Origin: an uncultured Alphaproteobacteria bacterium
GTDB taxonomy: Bacteria; Pseudomonadota; Alphaproteobacteria; Puniceispirillales; Puniceispirillaceae
Assembly: GCA_913042065.1 (NCBI GenBank)
Contig: CAJWKB010000006.1
Location: forward strand, 1-33,878
Direction: 5' to 3'
Length of the DNA stretch: 33,878 nt
The notes beneath the pieces were generated by a model that worked only from the letters and a program-made list of their open reading frames with translations, was not told the DNA's origin and made no database searches. Made by a program: the position numbers and the translations under genes. Positions within the stretch are counted from its first letter, which is position 1. Each line of letters begins with the position of its first letter. This document shows positions 18,369 to 28,692 of this stretch, piece after piece.

Positions 18369-18551
18369 ATCGAGATAATTTCGATCAAGAAAGGAGTGCA
18401 ACGCATCGACAGCTATCTGATACAAAGGGGTATTACTAAACCATTAGGTCACACGATCATCACACTAGAATTCAAAAAAAATATGATCGCTGTCTATCTG
18501 GGAATGACTCAGAAAATACTGTCGCGGCCGCTAAATAGGTGTTTTTGGTAA
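18369..18551 (+). pseudogene. Remnant of a Crp/Fnr-type regulator (DNA-binding domain)
   Basis: A frame running from just after a TAG at 18366 to TAA at 18549-18551 reads VQRIDSYLIQRGITKPLG and then ITLEFKKNMIAVYLGMTQKI, followed by LSRPLNR. This fits the end of the long dimer helix and the winged helix of Crp/Fnr proteins, where LPYDKxLIAxRLGMxPExLSRxLxxL is the standard pattern. The cyclic-nucleotide-like sensor domain is absent upstream and the wing is cut short. AAGGAG followed by GTG at 18396 could in theory start a 51-residue peptide, but decay is the simpler reading. Recognition is by eye. Confidence 0.6.
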
Positions 18552-18582
18552 GTTGCCAGCGACGTTTCGCCAATGGTGGTGA

Positions 18583-18659
18583 TGGTGGGCCCGGCAGGAC
18601 TCGAACCTGCAACAACACGGTTATGAGCCGTGGGTTCTAACCAATTGAACTACAGGCCC
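18583..18659 (-). tRNA. tRNA with CAU anticodon, probably tRNA-Ile2
   Basis: The minus strand folds into a complete cloverleaf of 77 bases: acceptor GGGCCTG with CGGGCCC, anticodon stem CACGG/CCGTG around loop CTCATAA, T-arm GCAGG-TTCGAGT-CCTGC, discriminator A and an encoded CCA. The CAU anticodon can mean elongator Met or, after lysidine modification of C34 by TilS, Ile decoding AUA. The C4-G69 and C5-G68 pairs are known positive determinants for TilS and favour Ile2. It is not an initiator, because position 1 pairs with 72. It lies 71 bases downstream of rpoD on the same strand. Confidence 0.9.
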
Positions 18660-18730
18660 ACTTTTGCCTTTGCAGGCTGTAAAGCGCCACCCCACCGGCA
18701 TAGATAGTTGCACCCTCCATAACCCAACAA

Positions 18731-20737
18731 TCAGCTCTCAAGAAAACTACGCAATTTGCGAGAACGGGAGGGATGTTTGAGTTTACGCAACGCCTTGGCC
18801 TCGATTTGGCGAATGCGCTCTCGCGTAACACTAAATTGTTGACCAACCTCTTCGAGCGTATGGTCAGTGTTCATACCGATACCAAAACGCATGCGAAGTA
18901 CACGCTCCTCGCGGGCGGTCAGGCTCGCAAGTACCCGCGTCGTGGTCTCGCGTAGATTTGCATGGATCGCCGCATCGAGCGGTTGGACCGCATTCTTATC
19001 CTCAATAAAATCGCCAAGATGGCTATCTTCCTCATCTCCAATCGGCGTTTCCAACGAGATCGGTTCCTTCGCGATTTTCAGCACCTTACGGACTTTGTCG
19101 ATCGGCATCGAGAGCTTTTCCGCGAGTTCTTCAGGCGTCGGCTCACGGCCGATCTCATGCAACATCTGGCGCGAGGTGCGCACCAATTTGTTAATCGTCT
19201 CAATCATATGCACCGGAATGCGGATGGTGCGCGCCTGATCTGCAATTGATCGGGTAATTGCCTGTCGGATCCACCAGGTCGCGTACGTAGAGAATTTATA
19301 GCCGCGGCGATATTCGAATTTGTCAACCGCCTTCATCAGTCCAATATTGCCTTCCTGAATGAGGTCAAGGAACTGTAGGCCGCGGTTGGTGTATTTCTTG
19401 GCGATCGAGATCACGAGGCGCAAATTGGCCTCAACCATTTCCTTTTTTGCCCGCGCCGCCTCACGCTGACCGCGCTGGATGGTTTGAATCACTTCGCGGA
19501 ACTCTTGGATTGACAGACCCATATCATCAACGACTAGCCGGATCTTATCCTGAGTTTCAGCGAGTTCACGGGCATGGTTGTCGATGAGCTTCGCCCAGCC
19601 TTTGCCAGATACGGTGGTACCGGGCCAGTCTGCGGTACATTCGCATCCGATCCAGACCGCCATTAGCTGGTCGCGAGAAATGCCACAATCAAGCGCAGTG
19701 CGCATCAGCCAGCCCTCAAGCTTAGTAACATGCCGATTCATCGCAAACAGCTTTTCAGACAGACCTTCGATACGGCTCGGATTTATGTGCACATCCCCCA
19801 TCAGCTCGACAAGCCGGATTTTCAGATCAAGATGCGAGTCTTCGCTGCGCGGGATCAGAGCCTGCCGGGACGCCATACGGGCTAGCCGCCTGTCCTGTGA
19901 TTTGGAAAACGCCTTGAAAGTGATGCCGATTTCGTCGAACAAATCCATCATCTGCTCACGGATAGAATCTTCCATCGCCGCCAGCGACATGTTCAGATCG
20001 TCATTATCGTCATGATCATCATTAGCATCGCGGGTCGAAGTATCGGTATCGCTGTCACCGCTATCGTCATCGCCGTCCGCATCCTCCTCCTCCTCGGGTT
20101 CGTCGTCCTCGAAGTCTTCGTCGGAGATGCCATCCTCAAGCGCTGCCTCGCCGTCATTTTCGATCACCGGGCCGCCGTTCAGTTTGGTGTAAGTGGTTTC
20201 TAAATCAATAATATCGCGCAACGGCACAACACCATCAGAAATCTGGTCACGCCAGTGCAGCAATGCCCGAATCGTCATGGGCGATTCGCAAATGCCGCCG
20301 ATCATCATCTCACGGCCAGCCTCGATACGCTTGGCAATGGCAATCTCACCCTCGCGAGAAAGCAGCTCAACACTGCCCATCTCGCGTAAGTACATGCGCA
20401 CTGGATCATCAGTTCCAGAGACGTCGCTATCAGAGAGATTGCCAGCAGAGCGGCCCTCTTCTTCGATCTCATCACCATTCTCATCACTTTCGGCGTTATC
20501 AACGATTGAGACACTCATCTCCGAGAGAGTAGACATCACGTCATCGATTTGTTCTGAGGTAAAATCCTCAGCTGGTAGTGCGGCATTCAACTCGTCATGA
20601 GTGACGAAACCACGCTCCTTGCCGATCTTGAGAAGCGTTTTGATTGTCTGTTGGGCGGCATCGGTGTTTGCTGCCTCAACGGCGGCGTCAGCTGAATTAA
20701 CTTCTGGCTCCACCTGTTTGTTTGCTTTTGCTGCCAT
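18731..20737 (-). CDS. rpoD: RNA polymerase primary sigma factor (sigma-70)
   Basis: A 668-residue housekeeping sigma factor. Region 1.1 is at the N-terminus ([20 protein letters not shown]) and region 1.2 contains [21 protein letters not shown] non-conserved region follows with a very acidic block of about 50 residues. Region 2 has [20 protein letters not shown] and then [17 protein letters not shown], which bind core enzyme and the -10 box. Region 4.2 ends with [20 protein letters not shown] for -35 contact. The ATG at 20737 is preferred to a TTG one codon earlier. It is downstream of dnaG by about 200 bases, the usual macromolecular-synthesis order, with the tRNA following. Confidence 0.97.
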   Translation of the reverse strand: MAAKANKQVEPEVNSADAAVEAANTDAAQQTIKTLLKIGKERGFVTHDELNAALPAEDFTSEQIDDVMSTLSEMSVSIVDNAESDENGDEIEEEGRSAGNLSDSDVSGTDDPVRMYLREMGSVELLSREGEIAIAKRIEAGREMMIGGICESPMTIRALLHWRDQISDGVVPLRDIIDLETTYTKLNGGPVIENDGEAALEDGISDEDFEDDEPEEEEDADGDDDSGDSDTDTSTRDANDDHDDNDDLNMSLAAMEDSIREQMMDLFDEIGITFKAFSKSQDRRLARMASRQALIPRSEDSHLDLKIRLVELMGDVHINPSRIEGLSEKLFAMNRHVTKLEGWLMRTALDCGISRDQLMAVWIGCECTADWPGTTVSGKGWAKLIDNHARELAETQDKIRLVVDDMGLSIQEFREVIQTIQRGQREAARAKKEMVEANLRLVISIAKKYTNRGLQFLDLIQEGNIGLMKAVDKFEYRRGYKFSTYATWWIRQAITRSIADQARTIRIPVHMIETINKLVRTSRQMLHEIGREPTPEELAEKLSMPIDKVRKVLKIAKEPISLETPIGDEEDSHLGDFIEDKNAVQPLDAAIHANLRETTTRVLASLTAREERVLRMRFGIGMNTDHTLEEVGQQFSVTRERIRQIEAKALRKLKHPSRSRKLRSFLES

Positions 20738-20935
20738 CAAGTCTACTTGTCTCCGTGATCTGCGACGTTTTCCTCATTATGAGAGAACCGCCGCAGCAAC
20801 CATTAACGCCTTACCAGCAATTTGCCATGCAAAGGCTTTCCACAACCATCGGGGCGGGATGGTAACCGTACGCCTTGCCCGCCTGTGCCTACCTTAGATC
20901 GTGGTCTGGCAAAATCGGCGGGTTGTCAGCCACAA

Positions 20936-22624
20936 TCATTTCGGGGTCTGGATTGTGGTCGAGAATACTCCTGATTTTCCACTGACGAGGTTTATGAGTT
21001 CCTCCAGTTGCTGATTTGCTTCCTCACCGGAGAGAGAGGCCGGGTCACACCCGAGCCGAGCCTTCATGTCATCCCCCGACAGCAATGCTACCTGCTCGGC
21101 CGATCCTAAACTCTGTAAATGATGGGTTAACGCCGCCACGTCAAGGTCCGGATCACCAATAACCGCGTCAATCGTCGCTTTTTTTAGCATTTCAAGGCTG
21201 TCATCACCGGACTCCATCGACAGCAGCTGTTCATAGACACCCAAAATCAGCTGCGGATGCGCAAGACACAACGCCATGATAGCGCGATGCCGGTTAATCA
21301 TCCCGGCTTGTGGCCGCCGTACCCGCAAAGTATTAAATGGCGTAGCATTACTCTGCTGGCGGATGGCGCTGCGCATTTTAGTGATACGTGATTCAATCTC
21401 ATCACTGTAAGCGCTACGTACCTGATTATTGCCGATCAAACGGACCTGGCCACGGATTTCCTGCCAGAAACGGGCCCTAGATTCGGGTTGGCGCAAATCG
21501 TTTTCACTAGCAAGCGCGTCCCATAAGCTATCGACGAGCGAGCGCGCCATTGCCAAGAGCCTCAAGAAGCCATCATTGCCTCGCTCGCGCAAAACATCAT
21601 CGGGATCCTTTCCCTCGGGCATGACTGCAAGGCGCGCTGATTTGCCCGGAGTCAGCAGTGGCAGAATTCTTTCAAGAGCACGCATTTGGGCGCGCTGCCC
21701 CGCTGCATCACCATCAAAACAAAGGATAGGCTCATCATGAAGCTTCCACATTAGGTCAATTTGTTCCTGGGTCAACGCGGTGCCAAGTGGCGCCACCGCG
21801 GAGGCGGTACCGCTACGTTGAATGGCTATGACATCCATATAACCTTCACCGACCACCAGTGGTAATTTGCGTCGTAGTCCTTCACGCGCCTGGACAAGAC
21901 CATAAAGAATATTTTTTTTGGAAAAAGTTGGCCCCTCGACCGAATTAAGATATTTTGGCTTTGCATCACCAAACGCCCGCGCGCCAAAAGCAATGACCTG
22001 GCCCTGTTTATTCTCGATCGGAAACATCAAACGGTCGCGGAAATAATCAAACAGCGATCCATCGCGGTTAGACTTGCCAATCACCCCAGCAGCTAGCATA
22101 TCGGGATCCGTGAAACCCCGCGCCGACAGCGCTGCCCTCAACCCGCCGCGCGGCGCATAACCAAGCCGGTATGTGCCAATCGTCTCAGCGGCAAGCCCGC
22201 GACTCCGAACATAACGCGCGGCACCCTCGCCATCATGACTCTGGAGGGCGTCTTGAAAAAAGCGCGTAGTTGTCTCCAGAATCTCAAGAGTGGTTTTTCG
22301 CTGTTGCAACTTGGCCGAGTCTTGTGGCGTGTTTTGCGGCATCGGGATGCCGGCCATATCTGCAAGTCGTTCAACTGCCTCCAAAAAATCGAGTCCATCA
22401 GTCTCGCGTAAAAATGAAATGGCATCGCCATGCACACCGCAGCCAAAACAGTGATAGAATCCGTCATCATCGACAACAGAAAAGGAGGGCGTCTTTTCCG
22501 AATGGAACGGGCACAGCCCAGTGAATCGCCGCCCCTTACGGATCAGCTTTACACGCTTGCCGATTATATCCGATAACGCAATGCGCTGGCGCAGATCCTC
22601 GATGAATTCCGGTGGTACTGCCAT
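20936..22624 (-). CDS. dnaG: DNA primase
   Basis: A 562-residue primase that makes RNA primers at the replication fork. The N-terminal zinc finger is CPFHSEKTPSF with HCFGCG (Cys 38, His 41, Cys 59, Cys 62). The catalytic core follows with YLNSVEGPTFSKKNILYG and the TOPRIM metal sites VVGEGYMDVIA and CFDGDAAGQRA. The C-terminal DnaB-interaction region is present but short, making the protein smaller than the usual 580-640 residues. It is preceded by the GatB/YqeY gene on the same strand and followed by rpoD. Confidence 0.96.
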   Translation of the reverse strand: MAVPPEFIEDLRQRIALSDIIGKRVKLIRKGRRFTGLCPFHSEKTPSFSVVDDDGFYHCFGCGVHGDAISFLRETDGLDFLEAVERLADMAGIPMPQNTPQDSAKLQQRKTTLEILETTTRFFQDALQSHDGEGAARYVRSRGLAAETIGTYRLGYAPRGGLRAALSARGFTDPDMLAAGVIGKSNRDGSLFDYFRDRLMFPIENKQGQVIAFGARAFGDAKPKYLNSVEGPTFSKKNILYGLVQAREGLRRKLPLVVGEGYMDVIAIQRSGTASAVAPLGTALTQEQIDLMWKLHDEPILCFDGDAAGQRAQMRALERILPLLTPGKSARLAVMPEGKDPDDVLRERGNDGFLRLLAMARSLVDSLWDALASENDLRQPESRARFWQEIRGQVRLIGNNQVRSAYSDEIESRITKMRSAIRQQSNATPFNTLRVRRPQAGMINRHRAIMALCLAHPQLILGVYEQLLSMESGDDSLEMLKKATIDAVIGDPDLDVAALTHHLQSLGSAEQVALLSGDDMKARLGCDPASLSGEEANQQLEELINLVSGKSGVFSTTIQTPK

Positions 22625-22784
22625 CTTTGAGAGTTCCTGAGCATGAGGCTTTTAAAGCAAAAAACGGTGTAATGATAGCTTGCCGCAAAGGATAGGGCCA
22701 GGTTGCAAAAGGCCAACAACAAAAACTTTCAGGAGCAATGGCCAGCATCAGTGTTCTAATACCAAAACGCCAAAGCGCAGCAAA

Positions 22785-23240
22785 TCAGCTCATCAGTGTC
22801 GCTTTCACCGCTTTACTAGCGGCGGAAAAATCCATCTGGCCAGCATAGCCCTTCTTCAGGAAGGCCATAACTTGACCCATATCTTTGACTGAGCTAGCGC
22901 CAGTCTCGTCAATCGCTAAATCAATCGCAACCTGCATGCCAACCGAATCTAGCTGCTTCGGCAGAAATTGTTGGATAATTACTATTTCCTGTTCCTCTGT
23001 CTCTGCAAGCTCCGGGCGATCACCATCACGATACATCTTCGCCGATTCGGTACGCTGTTTGATCATTGTCTGTAACAAGCCAAGTATCTCGTCATCAGAA
23101 ATTCCTTCAGCGTTCCCAGTAGAGCGTGCAGCAATATCACGGTCCTTCAAAGCGGCGCTGATCAGACGCATCGTGCCAAGCGCAAGCTGATCCTTAGCCT
23201 TAAGCGCCTCTTTCATAGCCGTTGAAATTTCGTCACGCAT
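22785..23240 (-). CDS. GatB/YqeY domain-containing protein
   Basis: A 151-residue protein of the YqeY family: MRDEISTAMKEALKAKDQLA, ISAALKDRDIAARS, ILGLLQTMIKQR, YRDGDRPELAETE, and a C-terminal KDMGQVMAFLKKGYAGQMD. The domain resembles the tRNA-binding tail of GatB but the protein has no amidotransferase core. Its function is uncertain; a tRNA-linked role has been suggested for the family. It is the first gene before dnaG-rpoD, a conserved placement, and is divergent from carA across a 335-base gap. Confidence 0.9.
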   Translation of the reverse strand: MRDEISTAMKEALKAKDQLALGTMRLISAALKDRDIAARSTGNAEGISDDEILGLLQTMIKQRTESAKMYRDGDRPELAETEEQEIVIIQQFLPKQLDSVGMQVAIDLAIDETGASSVKDMGQVMAFLKKGYAGQMDFSAASKAVKATLMS

Positions 23241-23365
23241 GATTTTGACACCCTATCAATTCTATCTACTCCATCGCGGCACTAAATTACCCCACTCGGT
23301 AAGTGCGAGGCTTTTAACCGCTTCGGGGGAAAGCTGCAAGTTAAACGTTTAGGAAAATATTACAG

Positions 23366-23395
23366 TGAAATTTCATGGGAAAACAGAAAATTTCA
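23366..23395. promoter_or_regulatory. Palindrome with a half-repeat, possible operator
   Basis: TGAAATTTCA is a perfect 10-base palindrome, and AAATTTCA recurs 12 bases further. It lies 64 bases before the candidate carA -35 box. It could be a repressor or activator site, but AT-rich palindromes of this length also occur by chance. Confidence 0.25.
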
Positions 23396-23458
23396 GGTCG
23401 AAGAAGTTGAAAGTTTGCATAGTGAGCTGTGACCAGAAGTGTACTAGCATTTCGAGAC

Positions 23459-23487
23459 TTGACCCGGTAGGGGTGCTCTTGTATCAC
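23459..23487 (+). promoter_or_regulatory. Candidate carAB promoter
   Basis: TTGACC (23459-23464) and TATCAC (23482-23487) are spaced by 17 bases, about 90 bases before the carA start. The -35 box matches the consensus in 5 of 6 positions, and the -10 box is weaker. Confidence 0.4.
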
Positions 23488-23575
23488 AACAGCCGGTTGT
23501 GTCCGCTCCCGCGGTTTTCTCGGTCGGCTGGGGTGTGTAGATACGCGTTCACATCATTGAATGGCAAGGAAATCA

Positions 23576-24769
23576 ATGGGGCAGACAACGCAATCTGGCC
23601 ATAATTTTGTTGCGCTTCGCGCTGCTTTAGAAAATCCGACAGCGGTCCTTGTTCTCGCTGACGGCACAGTTTTTTCGGGCATTGGGTTTGGTGCCGCGAC
23701 AACAAATGTTGGAGAAGTCTGCTTCAACACCTCTATGACCGGCTATCAAGAGATTTTGACAGATCCGTCCTATGCCGGGCAGATAATCAATTTTACCTTT
23801 CCGCACATTGGAAACGTTGGCACTAATGTCAAAGATTTGGAAGCTAATAGGCCGGCAGCACTCGGCTTGATTGCGCGGCAGGTAGCAACTGAACCTGCAA
23901 GTTGGCGCGCCGAGGCCAATCTTGGTGACTGGCTCACAATGCACAATTTGCCGGGCATTGCCGGAATCGACACCCGCGCATTGACCCGTCGTATCCGCGA
24001 CTCTGGTGCACCACACGGGGTACTATGCCACTCGCCTGACGCCAATATAGACATTGACGCGCTGATCAGCCGCGCCGCCGCCTGGCCTGGTCTGGCGGGC
24101 ATGGATTTAGCAACCAAGGTCACGACCGACGCAACACATAACTGGTATGAAGGAAGCTGGGAAACTGTCGCGGAAGCGCACCTAAAGACCGATGCCACCT
24201 TTTCCGTTGTCGCGATAGATTTTGGCTGCAAGCAGAATATCCTGCGCTGCCTGACCGACGCCGGCTGCAGTGTGACCGTGGTGCCAGCCAATACTAGCGC
24301 AGCCGAGATCATAGCATTACGCCCAGACGGCGTTTTCCTTTCGAACGGCCCGGGTGACCCTGCCGCAACTGCCACCTACGCTGGACCGGAAATCGCCAAC
24401 CTGATCGACGTCGGCATGCCAATTTTTGGCATCTGTATCGGGCATCAGCTGATGGCGTTGGCGATGGGAGCAAAGACGCACAAGATGAAGCGCGGGCATC
24501 GCGGCGCCAACCATCCGGTTAAGAATCTAATAACTGGCAAAATCGAGATAACCAGCCAAAATCACGGCTTCGTTGTAGATACAGACAGCCTTCCAGATTC
24601 TTTGGAGATATCACATATTTCTCTTTTCGACCAATCGATCGAGGGGCTGCGGCACAGGAGCAAGCCGGCTTTTTGTGTGCAGTATCATCCCGAATCATCG
24701 CCAGGCCCGCATGACAGCCGCTATCTTTTCACCCAGTTCACCGATCTGATGAAAGCCAGGAAGAGCTAG
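23576..24769 (+). CDS. carA: Carbamoyl-phosphate synthase small subunit
   Basis: A 397-residue glutaminase subunit that passes ammonia to CarB for carbamoyl phosphate, used in arginine and pyrimidine synthesis. The N-terminal CPSase_sm_chain domain holds [20 protein letters not shown] and [16 protein letters not shown]. The C-terminal class I glutamine amidotransferase domain has LSNGPGDP, nucleophile Cys 287 in FGICIGHQ, and His 371/Glu 373 in QYHPE. The ATG at 23576 is chosen over one at 23561 because AAGGA sits 5 bases before it and nothing similar precedes the earlier ATG. carB starts 2 bases after the stop. Confidence 0.96.
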   Translation: MGQTTQSGHNFVALRAALENPTAVLVLADGTVFSGIGFGAATTNVGEVCFNTSMTGYQEILTDPSYAGQIINFTFPHIGNVGTNVKDLEANRPAALGLIARQVATEPASWRAEANLGDWLTMHNLPGIAGIDTRALTRRIRDSGAPHGVLCHSPDANIDIDALISRAAAWPGLAGMDLATKVTTDATHNWYEGSWETVAEAHLKTDATFSVVAIDFGCKQNILRCLTDAGCSVTVVPANTSAAEIIALRPDGVFLSNGPGDPAATATYAGPEIANLIDVGMPIFGICIGHQLMALAMGAKTHKMKRGHRGANHPVKNLITGKIEITSQNHGFVVDTDSLPDSLEISHISLFDQSIEGLRHRSKPAFCVQYHPESSPGPHDSRYLFTQFTDLMKARKS

Positions 24770-24771
24770 AG

Positions 24772-27700
24772 ATGCCACGCCGCAATGATATCGAATCCAT
24801 CCTCATAATTGGTGCCGGACCGATCATCATCGGTCAGGCCTGTGAATTCGATTATTCCGGAGCGCAGGCCTGCAAAGCTCTCAAGGCCGATGGCTATCGC
24901 GTTATTCTCGTCAACTCGAACCCGGCGACAATCATGACCGACCCTGAAATGGCGGACGCCACATACATCGAACCAATCACACCAGCAACAGTGGCGGAGA
25001 TCATAGCCGCCGAAAAGCCGGATGCACTATTGCCAACTATGGGTGGCCAAACTGCACTAAACACAGCGCTGACGCTATATAACGAAGGGACGCTAGAAAG
25101 GTATGGCGTCGAAATGATTGGCGCGCTTATCGGATCAATCGAAATGGCGGAGGACCGCGAGTTATTCCGAAAGGCCATGGGCCGAATCGGACTAGAATGT
25201 GCCAAAGCGCGGACGGTCAACAATTTCGAGGACGCACTCTTAGGATTAGATTTTGTGGGGCTGCCGGCGATCATCCGGCCATCTTTCACACTTGGCGGCG
25301 AAGGTGGCGGCATAGCCTATAACCGCAAAGAATTTGAGGATATCGTGCGCAATGGCTTGCGGCTCTCACCGGTGAGTGAGGTGTTGATCGAGGAATCAGT
25401 CCTTGGTTGGAAAGAGTTCGAGATGGAGGTCGTGCGGGACACGGCTGACAATTGCATCATCATTTGCTCGATTGAGAATATAGATCCAATGGGCGTGCAT
25501 ACGGGGGACTCGATCACCGTGGCGCCGGCGTTGACGCTGACAGACAAAGAATATCAGGCGCTGCGTGACGCCTCACTAGCTGTATTACGCGAAATTGGCG
25601 TCAATACTGGTGGTTCGAATGTTCAGTTCGCTGTTTGTCCAAAAAGTGGGCGGATTTTGGTGATTGAAATGAATCCCCGGGTTAGCCGTTCATCGGCGCT
25701 CGCATCGAAGGCGACAGGCTTTCCGATTGCCAAAGTGGCGGCAAAGCTGGCGGTTGGCTATACGCTGGATGAGCTGGCGAATGACATCACTGGCGTGACG
25801 CCAGCTAGTTTCGAGCCGACAATTGATTATGTAGTTACGAAAATCCCGCGCTTTACGTTCGAGAAATTTGCCGGATCGGAAGCAAGGCTCTCCACTTCGA
25901 TGAAATCTGTTGGCGAGGCCATGGCGGTTGGCCGTTCGTTCGAGGAAAGCCTTCAAAAAGCACTGCGGTCAATGGAAACCGGGCTGACCGGGCTGGATGA
26001 AGTGCCGATGCCAGCACTCGATGGAACGCTCGGCGAGGATCCCCGTCGTGGCTGGCTTGATGAGCTGGTGCCTTTCCGTATCCTGCGAATCGCACAGGCA
26101 ATCCGGTCAGGCATGGCGCTTGATGAGCTGCAGGCAATAACAGGCTGGGACAAATGGTTTGTCGAGCGGATCGCGGCCATCATTGACGCTGAGGCCATGA
26201 TCCAAGCCGAGGGCATTCCAACAGAAATAGTAGCTCTGAGGCATCTCAAATCAATGGGATTTTCTGATGCGCGGCTGGCCAGCCTTGCGGGTGAAAGCTC
26301 TGCCACAGTGATGGCAAAACGCCGGAGCGCCGGGGTTGCGCCGGTGTTCAAGCGGATTGACACATGCGCTGCCGAATTCGCCTCAGACACGGCCTATATG
26401 TATTCTAGTTATGAGACCGCAGCTAACGCCGAGTGCGAGTCGGCGCCATCAAACCGGAAAAAGGTAGTCATTCTGGGCGGTGGCCCAAACCGAATCGGGC
26501 AAGGAATCGAATTTGACTATTGTTGTGTGCATGCCTGTTACGCTCTAGCTGATGCCGGTTATGAGACAATCATGATAAACTGCAACCCGGAAACCGTGTC
26601 GACCGATTATGACACCTCGAACAGACTGTATTTCGAGCCGCTGACCGATGAGGATGTAATTGAGGTAATTCGCTGTGAGCAACAGAATGGCGAGCTGCAT
26701 GGGGTGATTGTGCAGCTTGGTGGCCAGACACCGTTGAAACTTGCCGCCGCTCTTGAGATTGCCGATATTCCAATACTTGGGACGAGTCCAGATGCGATTG
26801 ACCTTGCCGAGGACCGCGAGCGCTTTCAGCAACTTTTACAAAACTTAGAGCTGCTGCAGCCAGAAAACGGCATCGCCCATTCTATCGACGAGGCTCACGA
26901 GATTGTCGAGCGCGTTGGCCTGCCTGTGGTTATCCGGCCATCCTATGTTCTTGGTGGCCGAGCAATGGAAGTAGTACATCACCTGTCCGATCTGAAACGC
27001 TACATGCGCGATGCGGTCGTGGTGTCCGGCGACAATCCAGTGCTGATCGACCGGTTTCTGAACAACGCCATAGAGGTGGATGTAGATGCGCTATGCGATG
27101 GAACGGATGTTTATATCGGCGGGATAATGGAGCATATAGAGGAAGCTGGAATCCACTCCGGCGATTCTGCGTGCTCGTTGCCGCCACAAAATCTTCCGGA
27201 AAAGCTGCTTGGCTCGCTGCGTCGCCAGACCAAGGCTCTTGCCCAGGCACTGAATGTCATCGGACTGATGAACGTGCAGTTCGCGATTAAGGATGAAGAT
27301 ATCTATCTGCTTGAGGTCAATCCACGGGGCAGCCGCACAGTGCCATTTGTCGCCAAGACAACCGGTGTGCCACTGGCAAAAATTGCTGCGCGCGTGATGG
27401 CTGGAGAAAAGCTTGTCGATTTCAAATTATCTGAGATGACGCTACCGCATGTGGCGGTAAAGGAGGCGGTGTTTCCTTTCGCTCGCTTCCCCGGGGTCGA
27501 TGTGTTTCTCGGGCCGGAGATGAAATCAACCGGCGAGGTGATGGGGATCGACATTGATTTTGGCCGGGCATTTGCCAAGAGCCAACTCGGATCAGGAACA
27601 AAGCTGCCCATCGAGGGAACAGTATTTATTTCGGTTAAAGATGAAGACAAGCCCGCTTTCATTCCGATCTGCCTTGATTTAGTAAATGCCGGCTTTACGA

Positions 27701-28020
27701 TTATGGCAACCGGCGGCACCACCACCGCGCTCAAAGAGGCTGGCGTACCAGCAACCCGGATTAACAAAGTCATGGAGGGCCGGCCGCATGTTGTCGATGC
27801 AATGCTATCGGGCAATATTCAACTTGTGCTGAATACAGCCAAAGGCGCCGGTGCGATCAGGGACAGTTTTTCTTTACGCCAAACAGCGCTGACCAACAAT
27901 ATTCCCTATTACACGACCGTTTCAGGAAGCCGCGCCGCTAGTCAGGCAATCCGCGCTTTGCAGCAGGGCAATATCACTGTTCGCACATTGCAGAATTTCC
28001 TCGCCGATATTCCATCTTGA
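24772..28020 (+). CDS. carB: Carbamoyl-phosphate synthase large subunit
   Basis: A 1082-residue ATP-dependent synthetase built from two homologous halves. The first starts with [20 protein letters not shown] and the second (near residue 563) with [19 protein letters not shown]. Each half is an ATP-grasp unit, with [15 protein letters not shown] for carboxyphosphate formation and [14 protein letters not shown] for carbamate phosphorylation. The metal-site sequence [18 protein letters not shown] is in the first half and [18 protein letters not shown] in the second. The C-terminal MGS-like allosteric domain contains [16 protein letters not shown]. Length is standard and the gene appears intact. 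AGGAAGAG at the end of carA serves as its ribosome binding site. Confidence 0.97.
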   Translation: MPRRNDIESILIIGAGPIIIGQACEFDYSGAQACKALKADGYRVILVNSNPATIMTDPEMADATYIEPITPATVAEIIAAEKPDALLPTMGGQTALNTALTLYNEGTLERYGVEMIGALIGSIEMAEDRELFRKAMGRIGLECAKARTVNNFEDALLGLDFVGLPAIIRPSFTLGGEGGGIAYNRKEFEDIVRNGLRLSPVSEVLIEESVLGWKEFEMEVVRDTADNCIIICSIENIDPMGVHTGDSITVAPALTLTDKEYQALRDASLAVLREIGVNTGGSNVQFAVCPKSGRILVIEMNPRVSRSSALASKATGFPIAKVAAKLAVGYTLDELANDITGVTPASFEPTIDYVVTKIPRFTFEKFAGSEARLSTSMKSVGEAMAVGRSFEESLQKALRSMETGLTGLDEVPMPALDGTLGEDPRRGWLDELVPFRILRIAQAIRSGMALDELQAITGWDKWFVERIAAIIDAEAMIQAEGIPTEIVALRHLKSMGFSDARLASLAGESSATVMAKRRSAGVAPVFKRIDTCAAEFASDTAYMYSSYETAANAECESAPSNRKKVVILGGGPNRIGQGIEFDYCCVHACYALADAGYETIMINCNPETVSTDYDTSNRLYFEPLTDEDVIEVIRCEQQNGELHGVIVQLGGQTPLKLAAALEIADIPILGTSPDAIDLAEDRERFQQLLQNLELLQPENGIAHSIDEAHEIVERVGLPVVIRPSYVLGGRAMEVVHHLSDLKRYMRDAVVVSGDNPVLIDRFLNNAIEVDVDALCDGTDVYIGGIMEHIEEAGIHSGDSACSLPPQNLPEKLLGSLRRQTKALAQALNVIGLMNVQFAIKDEDIYLLEVNPRGSRTVPFVAKTTGVPLAKIAARVMAGEKLVDFKLSEMTLPHVAVKEAVFPFARFPGVDVFLGPEMKSTGEVMGIDIDFGRAFAKSQLGSGTKLPIEGTVFISVKDEDKPAFIPICLDLVNAGFTIMATGGTTTALKEAGVPATRINKVMEGRPHVVDAMLSGNIQLVLNTAKGAGAIRDSFSLRQTALTNNIPYYTTVSGSRAASQAIRALQQGNITVRTLQNFLADIPS

Positions 28021-28140
28021 GGTAATCGTGAACGATGGCATAATAACGGTTGTACTCTACCAAAAATGCCAAAGCCAATTGGGAAGGCAATAAATTATCT
28101 GGTGAGAGAGTAAAGACCACAGGGCATGGGCTAGAAAGAG

Positions 28141-28641
28141 ATGGAAAAGATACCCTTTACCCCGCAAGGGCTGGAAACAATTAAGGCAGAGCTAGCGCAT
28201 CTAAAAAACACCGAGCGCCTAGCTGTAATCAATGCTATTTCCGTGGCGCGTGAGCACGGTGATCTGTCGGAAAATGCCGAATATCACGCCGCGCGTGAAC
28301 GCCAGTCCTTCATTGAGGGTAGGATTTCCGAGCTTGAGGATGTAACTAGCCGCGCGGAGGTGATAGACACAGAAAAGCTGACCGGCGAACGCGTCACCTT
28401 TGGTACAAGCGTAGGCGTCGCCGATGAGGAAACCGACCAGGAGTCGGTGTTTCATATCGTCGGCCCCTATGAGGCCGACACCTCTCGCGGGCTAGTCTCA
28501 ACGTCCTCACCGATTGCTCGTGGACTAATCGGCAAGAACATCGGTGACTCGGCCGAGGTGCACACCCCTAGCGGTACGAAAAGCTATGAAATAATCTCGA
28601 TCGATCTGTTTGATATGGGCAAGGTGGTCACCTCGTCATGA
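28141..28641 (+). CDS. greA: Transcription elongation factor GreA
   Basis: A 166-residue factor that enters the RNA polymerase secondary channel and stimulates cleavage of backtracked RNA. The N-terminal coiled coil bears the signature REHGDLSENAEYHAARERQ with the acidic tip residues, and the C-terminal FKBP-like domain ends with SYEIISIDLF. The first residues MEKIPFTPQGLETIKAEL are typical. It follows carB after 120 bases on the same strand, a well-known alphaproteobacterial order. AGAAAGAG just before the ATG can act as the ribosome binding site. Confidence 0.96.
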   Translation: MEKIPFTPQGLETIKAELAHLKNTERLAVINAISVAREHGDLSENAEYHAARERQSFIEGRISELEDVTSRAEVIDTEKLTGERVTFGTSVGVADEETDQESVFHIVGPYEADTSRGLVSTSSPIARGLIGKNIGDSAEVHTPSGTKSYEIISIDLFDMGKVVTSS

Positions 28642-28692
28642 GCTCGCCAAGAACGCTGACCGGCTCCGCACCAAACAGAGCCGCTGATAATG

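Larger units (their letters stand above)
23241..23575. other. Divergent YqeY/carA intergenic region
   Basis: A region of 335 bases with no credible gene. It is AT-rich around 23340-23400, where a 10-base palindrome TGAAATTTCA (23366-23375) is followed by a half-copy AAATTTCA (23388-23395). A good sigma-70-like promoter facing carA sits at 23459-23487. This probably holds the control of carAB. Confidence 0.5.

Noticed and set aside
28661..28683. Hairpin CGGCTC/GAGCCG between greA and the Lrp gene as a terminator
   Set aside because: The stem is short with an 11-base loop and lacks a T-run, so it is not convincing.
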